A stretch of DNA of 64,000 nt, taken from assembly GCF_022397915.1 (NCBI RefSeq), contig NZ_JAKEUO010000018.1, positions 25,885 through 89,884 on the forward strand. Reading direction: 5' to 3'. The position numbers and the translations under genes were made by a program. Shown piece by piece: positions 34,368-42,931 of this stretch. This DNA is from Vibrio sp. Isolate34 (GTDB taxonomy: Bacteria > Pseudomonadota > Gammaproteobacteria > Enterobacterales > Vibrionaceae). The notes beneath the pieces were generated by a model that was given only the letters and a program-made list of their open reading frames with translations, ran no database searches and was not told the origin of the DNA. The stretch's first letter is position 1. Each line of letters begins with the position of its first letter.

Positions 34368-35798
34368 TTATGACTTCAGTAGCTGGCTTAAATCTTTGGC
34401 ATCCCAATGAGGGAAGTGTTTGCGAACCAATGCGTTGAACTCAAGTTCAAATGCAGAGAAGTTACCGACTTGCTGTTCAACAGAGTCCAAACGGTCTCGA
34501 ATCAGACCCGCGCCAACGGTCACGTTAGTTAAACGGTCGATCACGATGAAGCCACCGGTATCAGCACTTTCACGGTATTTATCCAGCGCGACCGTCTCGT
34601 TCAATGACCATTCACACAAACCAATACCATTCAGTGGCAACTCATCAACAGCGTGAGTCGACAGGTTGTTGATGTCGTACTGGTGACGAACGGTTTCAAC
34701 CTGACCGACGGTTTTCTTGCCTGCGATCTTGATGTCGTAAGCTTTGCCCGGTTGCAGTGGTTGCTCAGTCATCCACACGATGTCAGCCAATACGTGGTTA
34801 GTCGATTCAATCTGAGCGTTTTCCAACACAATCAAATCACCACGGCTGATATCGATCTCATCTTCAAGGGTCAGCGTTACCGCCAAGCCCGCTTGTGCAG
34901 ATTCCAAATCACCATCAAAAGTCACGATGCGTGCAACCTTAGAAGTTTTGCCTGACGGCAGTGCTTTGATTTCATCACCAACACTGACACGGCCAGAAGC
35001 GACTGTGCCTGCAAAGCCACGGAAATCTAAGTTCGGACGATTCACATACTGCACTGGGAAACGGAATTCACCCGAAGAACGCTTTTGATCAATGTCGACG
35101 TTCTCTAACACTTCCAGTAGAGACGGACCTTCGAACCATGCTAGCTCTTTACTTGGTGCAGCAACATTGATGCCTTCAAGCGCCGAAACTGGCAAGATCT
35201 GAATGTTAGTTTCGCCTTCCAGGTTTTCAGCAAATTCTAGGTATTCATCACGAATCTCTTCAAAACGATCTTGTGAATATTCCACGAGATCCATCTTGTT
35301 GACTGCAACGATGAAATGCTTCAAACCAAGCAGGTTAGAAATAAACGAGTGACGACGCGTTTGATCCAGAACGCCCTTACGAGCATCAATCAAGATCACA
35401 GCCAGATCACACGTTGAAGCGCCTGTTGCCATGTTGCGCGTGTACTGCTCATGCCCTGGGGTATCAGCAATAATAAATTTACGTTTTTGCGTCGAGAAGT
35501 AGCGGTAAGCTACGTCGATCGTGATGCCTTGCTCACGTTCAGCCTGCAAGCCATCAACAAGCAGTGCCAAGTCAGGCTTCTCACCTGTCGTACCCACTCG
35601 TTGGCTATCCGAGTGAACGGCTGCTAGCTGATCTTCATAAATCTGTTTTGTATCATGGAGTAAGCGACCGATTAACGTACTTTTACCGTCATCTACTGAG
35701 CCACAAGTTAAAAATCTAAGCATAGATTTATGCTGATGCTGACTTAGATAACCTTCAATCCCTAATTCAGCCAATTCGGCTTCTACTGCACTATTCAT
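34368..35798 (-). CDS. cysN: CysN, ATP sulfurylase GTPase subunit
   Basis: The GTPase partner that drives APS formation by CysD. The 476 residues resemble EF-1A: P-loop GSVDDGKS at 33-40, the G3 motif DTPGHEQY near 112 and NKMD near 167, with two beta-barrel domains after it. This is the stand-alone CysN form; the kinase is a separate cysC gene here. It is 18 bases after cysD. Confidence 0.97.
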   Translation of the reverse strand: MNSAVEAELAELGIEGYLSQHQHKSMLRFLTCGSVDDGKSTLIGRLLHDTKQIYEDQLAAVHSDSQRVGTTGEKPDLALLVDGLQAEREQGITIDVAYRYFSTQKRKFIIADTPGHEQYTRNMATGASTCDLAVILIDARKGVLDQTRRHSFISNLLGLKHFIVAVNKMDLVEYSQDRFEEIRDEYLEFAENLEGETNIQILPVSALEGINVAAPSKELAWFEGPSLLEVLENVDIDQKRSSGEFRFPVQYVNRPNLDFRGFAGTVASGRVSVGDEIKALPSGKTSKVARIVTFDGDLESAQAGLAVTLTLEDEIDISRGDLIVLENAQIESTNHVLADIVWMTEQPLQPGKAYDIKIAGKKTVGQVETVRHQYDINNLSTHAVDELPLNGIGLCEWSLNETVALDKYRESADTGGFIVIDRLTNVTVGAGLIRDRLDSVEQQVGNFSAFELEFNALVRKHFPHWDAKDLSQLLKS

Positions 35799-35816
35799 TT
35801 TTCTTTCCTTAGATTC

Positions 35817-36725
35817 TTAGAAATAACCTTGGCGCTTTTTCAGCTCCATTGAGCCCGACTGATCATGGTCAATCGCTCGACCTTGACGTTCACTAGACGT
35901 CGCCACCAGCATCTCTTCAATAATGCCTGTTAGCGTATTCGCCTCAGATTCAACCGCTCCGGTTAGTGGATAACAGCCTAAAGTACGAAAACGAACGCTT
36001 TTCTCTTCAATCACTTCACCTTCTTGCAGCTCCATGCGGTCATCATCAACCATGATCAGCATGCCATCACGCTCAACAACTGGGCGCTTGTCTGAAAGGT
36101 AAAGTGGAACAATATCGATGCTCTCTAGATAGATGTATTGCCAGATATCTAGCTCAGTCCAGTTTGATAGAGGGAATACACGGATGCTTTCGCCCTTGTT
36201 AACCTGACCGTTATAAGTGTGCCAAAGCTCTGGACGCTGGTTCTTTGGATCCCATGTGTGGTTCTTATCTCGGAAAGAGTAAACACGCTCTTTCGCTCGC
36301 GACTTCTCTTCATCACGACGAGCACCACCAAAGGCAGCATCGAACCCATACTTGTTTAACGCCTGCTTAAGACCCTGAGTTTTCATGATGTCGGTGTGCT
36401 TAGAAGAACCGTGCACAAATGGGCTACAACCCATCGCTAGACCTTCAGGGTTCTTATGCACCAAAAGGTCAAAACCATACTTCTTGGCTGTGCGGTCACG
36501 GAACTCAATCATCTCGCGGAATTTCCAATCCGTATCAACGTGTAGCAGTGGGAATGGAATCTTGCCTGGGTAAAACGCTTTGCGAGCTAAATGAAGCATC
36601 ACAGAAGAATCTTTACCGATGGAGTACATCATTACTGGGTTATCAAACTCAGCCGCTACTTCACGGATAATATGAATACTTTCCGCTTCTAGCTGTTTTA
36701 GGTGGGTTAAACGTTCTTGGTCCAT
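35817..36725 (-). CDS. cysD: CysD, ATP sulfurylase catalytic subunit
   Basis: Forms adenosine 5'-phosphosulfate from sulfate and ATP with CysN. The 302 residues, identical in length to Escherichia coli CysD, carry the PP-loop SIGKDSS near 36, the ARRDEEKSRAKER segment near 155 and the RFRTLGCYPLTGA motif. It is the first gene of the reverse-strand sulfate operon; a candidate promoter lies at 36899-36928. Confidence 0.97.
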   Translation of the reverse strand: MDQERLTHLKQLEAESIHIIREVAAEFDNPVMMYSIGKDSSVMLHLARKAFYPGKIPFPLLHVDTDWKFREMIEFRDRTAKKYGFDLLVHKNPEGLAMGCSPFVHGSSKHTDIMKTQGLKQALNKYGFDAAFGGARRDEEKSRAKERVYSFRDKNHTWDPKNQRPELWHTYNGQVNKGESIRVFPLSNWTELDIWQYIYLESIDIVPLYLSDKRPVVERDGMLIMVDDDRMELQEGEVIEEKSVRFRTLGCYPLTGAVESEANTLTGIIEEMLVATSSERQGRAIDHDQSGSMELKKRQGYF

Positions 36726-37175
36726 TTCAGTGCTTCCTTTAAGGCTCGCGTTACGAGCAATTCATTACTTGGTCTTGCCAAGCAAGGGATTTAACTCATC
36801 CACTTGTGTGAATGGGAGTATTGGCACTAGAAGAAAACAGAAGCTTCGTTTTGAGCTATCCTTGCTATTCATCTGCCTGATACGTCCTTGATATAGGCAT
36901 TATGACGAGCCTCTCATATTACTGGAAATTCTAAAATTTCATTTTTTATTCGAAAAGCTGATAAGGGACTAAATTTATAGATAAGCAGGTGAAATGAATG
37001 GACTAATCTTATCGATTTCAATTGTGCATTGATTGAGCAGGTTTGGGAGGCGTCTTGCAGAACACCATAAAGTAATCGATCTAAGTCACGAATTAACATT
37101 CGTTGTAATCATTGTTTCATTCCATTTTGTTACATTACGCAACGAATTTTCTACTATCCACTTTGGAGCTACAAA
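36726..37175. other. 450-base divergent control region, cysD (-) and cpdB (+)
   Basis: No gene is apparent. It contains a candidate reverse-strand promoter for cysD (36899-36928) with an overlapping inverted repeat (36925-36940). An ACGAAT/ATTCGT inverted repeat at 37088-37103 lies 72 bases before cpdB. The right third is AT-rich. Confidence 0.6.
36899..36928 (-). promoter_or_regulatory. Candidate cysD promoter
   Basis: TTTCCA (36923-36928) and CATAAT (36899-36904) are 18 bases apart on the reverse strand, about 175 bases upstream of cysD. An AT-rich inverted repeat GAAATT-CTAA-AATTTC (36925-36940) overlaps the -35, where a CysB-type activator could bind. Matches are imperfect. Confidence 0.35.
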
Positions 37176-39152
37176 ATGAAAGTTGCAATGAAACCTTTAT
37201 CATTGGCTGTACTTGCAGGTCTTGGTCTGACTCTAGCAGGCTGCACAACAACACCAGATACCGATGAAGTGATTAAACTGCGTGTCGTAGAGACAACGGA
37301 CATCCATACCAACCTAATGGATTACGACTACTACAAAGACAAGCCATCGAAGAAAATCGGCTTAGCACGTACTGCAACTTTAGTAAAAGAAGCTCAAAAC
37401 GAAGTAACAAACAGCGTATTAGTTGATAACGGTGACTTGCTGCAAGGTAGCCCAATGGGTGACTACATGGCAGACAAAGGCATCGTTGCAGGTGAAGTTC
37501 ATCCTGCATACAAAGCCATGAACCAACTAAGCTACGATGCAGCAAACATCGGTAACCACGAATTCAACTACGGTCTTGAGTTCCTAGAAGAGTCTATCAA
37601 CGACGCTGATTTCCCATACATCAGTGCTAACGTTTACGACGCAGAAACGAAAGAACACTACTTCACGCCTTACATCATCAAGACGCACACGTTTGAAGAT
37701 ACAGCAGGCGTAGAGCATGAGATCAAAGTGGGTTACATCGGTTTCGTTCCACCACAAATCATGACGTGGGATAAGAAGAACCTTGAAGGTAAAGTTACTG
37801 CTCGCGACATCATTGAAACTGCGAACGAGTTAGTGCCTCAAATGAAGGCTGAAGGTGCAGACGTTATCGTCGCAATCCCTCACTCTGGCGTATCTCAAGA
37901 CCCATACAAAGCGGGCGAAGAAAACTCTACGCTTTACCTTTCTGAAGTAGAAGGCATTGATGCTATCGCATTCGGTCACTCTCACGCAGTATTCCCAGGT
38001 AAAGGCTTCGACAATATCCAAGGCGTTGACAACGAAAACGGCACCATGAACGGTGTTGCGGCAGTCATGCCAGGTCGTTGGGGTAGTCACGTGGGTGTTA
38101 TGGACCTAACACTTGCACAAAAAGACGGTAAGTGGGAAGTGGTTAAAGGCCAATCTGAAGCACGCCCTATCTACGACAAGATCGAGAAGAAATCGCTTGC
38201 TGCAGCTGATGAAGGCATCGTGACAGCACTAGAAAAAGACCATGCTGGTACTCGTGAGTTTGTTAACCAACCGATTGGTAAAGCAGACGATGTGATGTAC
38301 AGCTTCCTGTCTCTAGTACAAGATGATCCAACAGTGCAGATTGTTAACCTTGCACAGAAAGATTACGTTGAGCAATTCATCCAAGGTGACCCAGACCTAG
38401 ACGGTACTCCAGTACTTTCAGCAGCTGCACCATTCAAAGCAGGCGGCCGTAAAAATGACCCAGCGAACTTCACTGAAGTTGAGTCTGGTCAACTGACATT
38501 CCGTAACGCAGCTGACTTGTACCTTTACCCGAACACGCTAGTTGCGATGAAGGTAACAGGTCATGAAGTAAAAGAGTGGCTTGAGTGTTCTGCTGGTCAA
38601 TTCAACCAGATCGACGTGAACTCAACAGCACCACAGCAGCTGATCGAGTGGGATAACTTCCGTACTTACAACTTCGATGTTATCGACGGTGTTGATTACC
38701 AAATCGACGTAACTCAACCTGCGAAATACGATGCAAACTGTAAAGTGGTTAACCCTGACTCACAGCGTATTGTTGGCCTAACTTACCAAGGTAAGCCAAT
38801 CGACATGAAGCAAGACTTCCTGATCGCGACCAACAACTACCGTGCATACAGTGCTAAGTTCCCAGGTACAGGTGAAGACTTCATCGCATTTGATGCACCA
38901 GATGAGAACCGTACTGTGCTTGCAAACTACATCTCTCGCGTAAGCAAAGAGCAAGGCCAAGTGAGCCCAACAGCTGACAACAACTGGTCATTCGCACCAA
39001 TCAAAACGGATAAAAAGCTAGATATCCGCTTTGAAACGTCGCCAAGTGAGAAAGCGGCACAGTTCATCAAAGAAAAGGGTCAATACCCAATGAAACGTGT
39101 TGCGACTGACGATGTTGGTTTCGGCGTTTACCAAATTGACCTAACTAAATAG
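37176..39152 (+). CDS. cpdB: CpdB, 2',3'-cyclic-nucleotide phosphodiesterase/3'-nucleotidase, putative lipoprotein
   Basis: Hydrolyses 2',3'-cyclic nucleotides and then the 3'-phosphate, allowing use of extracellular nucleotides. The 658 residues have a metallophosphatase domain (TTDIHTNLMDYDYYKD near 40, DNGDLLQGSP near 84, GNHEFNYG near 129, FGHSHAVF near 267) and a C-terminal 5'-nucleotidase domain. The N-terminus ends its hydrophobic segment in LAGC, a lipobox, so a lipid anchor is likely, unlike soluble enterobacterial CpdB. GGAG precedes the ATG, and a terminator follows. Confidence 0.92.
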   Translation: MKVAMKPLSLAVLAGLGLTLAGCTTTPDTDEVIKLRVVETTDIHTNLMDYDYYKDKPSKKIGLARTATLVKEAQNEVTNSVLVDNGDLLQGSPMGDYMADKGIVAGEVHPAYKAMNQLSYDAANIGNHEFNYGLEFLEESINDADFPYISANVYDAETKEHYFTPYIIKTHTFEDTAGVEHEIKVGYIGFVPPQIMTWDKKNLEGKVTARDIIETANELVPQMKAEGADVIVAIPHSGVSQDPYKAGEENSTLYLSEVEGIDAIAFGHSHAVFPGKGFDNIQGVDNENGTMNGVAAVMPGRWGSHVGVMDLTLAQKDGKWEVVKGQSEARPIYDKIEKKSLAAADEGIVTALEKDHAGTREFVNQPIGKADDVMYSFLSLVQDDPTVQIVNLAQKDYVEQFIQGDPDLDGTPVLSAAAPFKAGGRKNDPANFTEVESGQLTFRNAADLYLYPNTLVAMKVTGHEVKEWLECSAGQFNQIDVNSTAPQQLIEWDNFRTYNFDVIDGVDYQIDVTQPAKYDANCKVVNPDSQRIVGLTYQGKPIDMKQDFLIATNNYRAYSAKFPGTGEDFIAFDAPDENRTVLANYISRVSKEQGQVSPTADNNWSFAPIKTDKKLDIRFETSPSEKAAQFIKEKGQYPMKRVATDDVGFGVYQIDLTK

Positions 39153-39182
39153 ATTACTCTAGTAATCAATAATTAACCTTCT

Positions 39183-39215
39183 AAAAGGCTGAGTTTAACG
39201 ACTCAGCCTTTTTCT
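39183..39215 (+). terminator. cpdB terminator
   Basis: A perfect 12-bp stem (AAAAGGCTGAGT and complement) with TTAACG loop and a T-run. Confidence 0.95.
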
Positions 39216-39390
39216 TTTCTTATCTCAATTCACAGTCTAAAGCCTTAACTTTCGCCCCTTAAACACCTGCTCATTCTTCATCTAAATCGCACATCTCAAA
39301 TCATCTATTGAATCCAATCAACGTAAAAAAGCAGCAATTCGCTGTAAGTTTTTCTGAGCTCCTCCTGTCTATTTAATTTACTACACTCAA

Positions 39391-39412
39391 TGAATGGCCG
39401 ATAAGCCATTCA
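39391..39412 (+). promoter_or_regulatory. 8-bp hairpin just before the DedA operon
   Basis: TGAATGGC and GCCATTCA around CGATAA, 25 bases upstream of the DedA start. It could be an operator or a leader hairpin. CTGTC at 39365-39369 is at best half of a Pho box, so phosphate control is not shown by sequence. Confidence 0.45.
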
Positions 39413-39437
39413 TCTATAGGATAGATAAGGACATTTG

Positions 39438-40025
39438 ATGGGCACCGTCGAGAACATTCAAGCATGGTTAAATTCAGGGGAGGAGTCGCTGCTATGGCTG
39501 ATGCTTGGCATTATCGCGCTTTCTTACCTGCTTGAAGATCTGGCCATTGTTACGGCCGCAGGTTTAGCGACCCAAGGGCTCATACTTCCCCAATATGCAT
39601 TACTTGCGATTTTCATCGGTATTGCCACCGGTGACTTAGGCCTTTATTACCTTGGGAAATCAGGACGTTATTGCCGAGGCATTCGTTACAAAGCCCTCAC
39701 CAACCGATACTTTCGAGCGCTTCGCACCAAATTACGTCAAAACGCATTCAGCAGTCTTTTTGTCATCCGCTTTATACCGGGGCTTCGTACCGTTGGTTTT
39801 ACCTTAAGTGGGTTTTTCGCCATAGCACTGCCTACTTTCTTGTTTGCCGTCATTAGCGCGACAGCGATCTGGACTGGCGTTGTCTTCTCTACCATCTACT
39901 ATTTAGGGACATCAGCGTGGCTGCAAGCCTCTGAATATCAATGGATCGTCATCCCGTGTGCCATCGCTTTGCTGTTTATCGGCAATCGATTAATGAATAA
40001 AACCTACTCTAGAGGATTATCATGA
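39438..40025 (+). CDS. DedA-family membrane protein
   Basis: A 195-residue inner-membrane protein of the DedA/VTT fold, with several hydrophobic segments and the family arginine-glycine region FVIRFIPGLRTVGFTLSG near 110. DedA proteins are proposed lipid-carrier or phospholipid flippases and affect membrane composition. The ATG at 39438 follows ATAAGGAC; an in-frame TTG one codon earlier is rejected. It is the first gene of the six-gene operon and overlaps the next by four bases. Confidence 0.87.
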   Translation: MGTVENIQAWLNSGEESLLWLMLGIIALSYLLEDLAIVTAAGLATQGLILPQYALLAIFIGIATGDLGLYYLGKSGRYCRGIRYKALTNRYFRALRTKLRQNAFSSLFVIRFIPGLRTVGFTLSGFFAIALPTFLFAVISATAIWTGVVFSTIYYLGTSAWLQASEYQWIVIPCAIALLFIGNRLMNKTYSRGLS

Positions 40026-41155
40026 GTTCACCGCAAGATATTCACATCATTCCAGCACATCGAATTAATGCGGGCATGCCCCTGCTTGAAAAAGATACCG
40101 TGCGCAGTGTCTCTCCTTACGAGTTTCTTCCGGCGTGGTTCTTCTACACTCCAGTCGTGATTCAAAGCCTGATGCAAGGGTTACGGCACTTTGATTGGGC
40201 GCTGCCGCTGATCGCCAACCCGAGCATTAAACTCAGTGGCATGGTCGGCGAATCGAAACACGAGATACTGAGCCTTGCCGGATCGTCGAGCAAGCGTTGG
40301 ATCTCTCCATTTATCACCTTAACCAAAACCGATCTTAGCAGTAAGAAACAAGCTGAAGATGCGCGCAGTGCACTCATCCAGTCGGATCTTGATTTTCCTA
40401 TTGTGGCGAAACCGGATCTTGGCTGCCGAGGTGTTGGGGTAAAGCTGATCAACAACCAAGATCAACTTGAACAATATATTGAATCCTTCCCAAATCATGC
40501 TCGCTTTCTTCTGCAAGAAAAGGCGCCTTATCAAGCCGAAGCTGGCGTTTTCTATGTTCGTTACCCGAATAGTAAACAAGGCGAGATCATCTCGATCACC
40601 CTCAAATATTCGCCAATGGTGACGGGGGATGGTACCTCGACCCTAAAACAGTTAATCGAGAACAGCCCGCGTGCTGGGCAGCTCAGCCATCTCTATATCC
40701 CTAGGCATGAAGATAAGCTGGATCAAGTGCTCGCTGAGGGCGAAGAGTTCCAACTTGCGTTCGCTGGTAGCCATAGCCGTGGCTGTATCTTCCGAGATGG
40801 CAATCAATACATCACTCAAGCTTTAACCGAACGCTTAGATGAGATATTTGACGACTTCGATGGCTTTCACTTTGGTCGACTCGACGTCAAATTCAAAGAC
40901 ATGCACAGCCTAATGAGAGGTGAGGATTTCACTATCCTTGAGGTCAATGGTGCAAGCAGTGAAGCTGGGCATATCTGGGATCGCAACACACCGCTGCGAG
41001 AGATATTTTCCACGCTACTTCTTCAATACCGCATTCTTTTTGATATTGGCGCTCAACAGAAACAGAGAGGCCACCAACCTCCTTCGTTTAAGAGCCTATT
41101 TAACGCGTGGCAAGAAGAGCGACGTCTTGTTCAACAATATCCGACCACCGATTAA
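40022..41155 (+). CDS. ATP-grasp family ligase-like protein
   Basis: A 377-residue soluble protein of unknown substrate. The segment DFPIVAKPDLGCRGVGVKLI near 122 is an ATP-grasp nucleotide loop, and FTILEVNGASSEAGHIWD near 303 is the acidic metal-binding end of the fold. D-Ala-D-Ala ligase-like enzymes join a carboxylate to an amine or other acceptor. The first 95 residues do not match a domain I recognise. It overlaps the DedA stop by four bases. Confidence 0.75.
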   Translation: MSSPQDIHIIPAHRINAGMPLLEKDTVRSVSPYEFLPAWFFYTPVVIQSLMQGLRHFDWALPLIANPSIKLSGMVGESKHEILSLAGSSSKRWISPFITLTKTDLSSKKQAEDARSALIQSDLDFPIVAKPDLGCRGVGVKLINNQDQLEQYIESFPNHARFLLQEKAPYQAEAGVFYVRYPNSKQGEIISITLKYSPMVTGDGTSTLKQLIENSPRAGQLSHLYIPRHEDKLDQVLAEGEEFQLAFAGSHSRGCIFRDGNQYITQALTERLDEIFDDFDGFHFGRLDVKFKDMHSLMRGEDFTILEVNGASSEAGHIWDRNTPLREIFSTLLLQYRILFDIGAQQKQRGHQPPSFKSLFNAWQEERRLVQQYPTTD

Positions 41156-41174
41156 CTTTGTACGAGGATCATGA

Positions 41175-41717
41175 ATGAATCCGATAGCCCAACCGAGCGC
41201 CCTCACGTCTTTCTCTCCTAGTATCAAGGGAGCGGTAGAGATATTGAATCAGGGTTTAGAGTTTCTATTAGCGATTTCTGACAGCGACTACCTGACACGA
41301 GCGAAGCCGCACGTCACAAGCTCTATTGGTGAACATACTCGCCACACGCTCGATCTTTTTCATGCGCTGATTTTAAAAGAGAACGCGACCGTTGATTACA
41401 ACACTCGCCGTCGTGGTCACCCTGTCGAATACGACCGCTCTATTGCAGTGAAAGAGATCCACTATGTGATCAACTGGCTTGAGCGGCTAGAGCGCAACGA
41501 TCTCGAAGCGCCTATCATGATCCAAACCGAGGTTTCGATGGATGCTCAGGTGTTTGCAAGCCTACCTTCTACGCTAGAAAGAGAAGTGACTTTTGCGGCG
41601 CTGCATGCCAATCATCATTACGCGATGATCAAGGTGATCACCACCTTCCTAGACATTGAAACCTGTAACACCTTTGGTTATGCCCCAACCACCAGTAGCT
41701 ATCTGAGGGAGCAATAA
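41175..41717 (+). CDS. DinB-like metal-binding protein
   Basis: A 180-residue helical-bundle protein. The motif pair SIGEHTRHTLD (His54, His57) and ALHANHHYAMI (His144, His147, His148) is the metal-binding pattern of DinB-like proteins. The family includes thiol-dependent transferases and unknowns; no substrate can be named. The ATG at 41175 gives the DinB frame; an out-of-frame ATG at 41171 is ignored. Two bases separate it from the next gene. Confidence 0.75.
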   Translation: MNPIAQPSALTSFSPSIKGAVEILNQGLEFLLAISDSDYLTRAKPHVTSSIGEHTRHTLDLFHALILKENATVDYNTRRRGHPVEYDRSIAVKEIHYVINWLERLERNDLEAPIMIQTEVSMDAQVFASLPSTLEREVTFAALHANHHYAMIKVITTFLDIETCNTFGYAPTTSSYLREQ

Positions 41718-41719
41718 TC

Positions 41720-42469
41720 ATGTGTTCAGTATCTTGGCTACTTGAAGAAAACGGCTATCAGGTCTTTTTTAATCGTGATGAACAAAAGACCCGAGCATTG
41801 GCGATGCCACCGAAGCAATATCGAGTCAACGGTGTCGATATCATCATGCCACTTGACCCAACAGGCGGTGGTAGCTGGATAAGCATCAACGAATTCGGGC
41901 TTTCGCTATGCTTACTCAATAACTATCAAGGCATCGTTCCCGTCAGTCCTTTGGTTAGCCGTGGTTTGTTACTTAAGAACCTATCCTCGAGTCGTAATAT
42001 CAGTCAGCTCTCTGAGGCATTTCATAAGCTCGACCTGTACTCTTTTGCCCCATTTACCTTGTTGGCTTTTGCACCGAACCTAACTCAACACAATGGTTTA
42101 GTTATTGCCTACCTGTGGGACGGCATTCAACAGCAAATAGTGGAGACCGACTCACCACTGTTCTCATCCGGTGTTGATCTAGAGCGAGTGCAAGCCTACC
42201 GACAAGCCAAATACGATCAACTAATGGCAACAGGCAAGAGTCAACAGAACTTACTGAAGTTTCATTCTCACCATCACAGTGAACAGCCCCATTTAGCAAC
42301 CTGTATGCATCGTGAAGACGCGCACACAGTCAGCTTTACCCATTTACGTAATCTGCACGGTCAAGCCTCTATGTTTTATGCAGCCGGCTCACCTTGCGAA
42401 CCAATAAACCCATGCCAGATAAATCAGCAGCGCTTTACCTTCGATTTGTCACCCGCAATCAATCTATAG
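41720..42469 (+). CDS. NRDE/TANGO2-like protein
   Basis: A 249-residue protein of the NRDE family, with Cys2 directly after the initiator methionine (an Ntn-hydrolase-type nucleophile position) and NRDE at residues 18-21 in FFNRDEQKTRA. The human relative TANGO2 is linked to lipid and haem handling; the bacterial role is unknown. GAGGGAGC at 41705-41712 precedes the ATG. It is directly followed by the YHS gene. Confidence 0.78.
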   Translation: MCSVSWLLEENGYQVFFNRDEQKTRALAMPPKQYRVNGVDIIMPLDPTGGGSWISINEFGLSLCLLNNYQGIVPVSPLVSRGLLLKNLSSSRNISQLSEAFHKLDLYSFAPFTLLAFAPNLTQHNGLVIAYLWDGIQQQIVETDSPLFSSGVDLERVQAYRQAKYDQLMATGKSQQNLLKFHSHHHSEQPHLATCMHREDAHTVSFTHLRNLHGQASMFYAAGSPCEPINPCQINQQRFTFDLSPAINL

Positions 42470-42481
42470 ATGGAGTCCATC

Positions 42482-42919
42482 ATGAGAAAACTAATCACCA
42501 TGGTCATGCTACTTGTTAGCCCGTACGTATTTGCTGCCGATGAAATCTATACCGGCTTCTTTAGCAGTAAGGCACTCGATGGTTACGATACCGTGGCTTA
42601 CTTCACTTCTGGAAAGCCAGTTGAAGGGAGCAAGAAATTCAGCACTGAGTACAAAGGCGCGGACTGGTATTTCTCTTCTGAAAAGAATCTGACTTTATTT
42701 GTTAATAATCCTGAAAAATATGCCCCTCAATATGGTGGTTATTGCGCATGGGCCGTTTCTGCCAAAAACGACTTCGCACCAGGTGATCCGCAGTATTGGA
42801 CCATAGTTGATGACAAACTTTATCTTAACTACGACCAAGAGATTCAAGCCACTTGGGAGCAAGACCGTGCACAGCATATTCAACAAGCCGATAAAGCTTG
42901 GCCGCAGCTGATTAAATAA
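42482..42919 (+). CDS. Exported YHS-domain protein
   Basis: A 145-residue protein starting MRKLITMVMLLVSP, with a signal peptide of about 18 residues (cleavage near VFAADE) and a YHS-like domain (about 27-90). The domain has the DGYDTVAYFTSGKPVEG pattern and the conserved YGGYCAWAVS segment that includes one cysteine. YHS domains often bind metals. The ATG at 42482 with GGAG at 42473-42476 is preferred to the ATG four codons upstream. Its function is unknown. Confidence 0.82.
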   Translation: MRKLITMVMLLVSPYVFAADEIYTGFFSSKALDGYDTVAYFTSGKPVEGSKKFSTEYKGADWYFSSEKNLTLFVNNPEKYAPQYGGYCAWAVSAKNDFAPGDPQYWTIVDDKLYLNYDQEIQATWEQDRAQHIQQADKAWPQLIK

Positions 42920-42931
42920 GGTAGCTTCATT

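Noticed and set aside
39365..39382. Possible PhoB box before the OlsF operon
   Set aside because: About 10 of 18 positions match and there is no second half-site, so it is not reported as a site.
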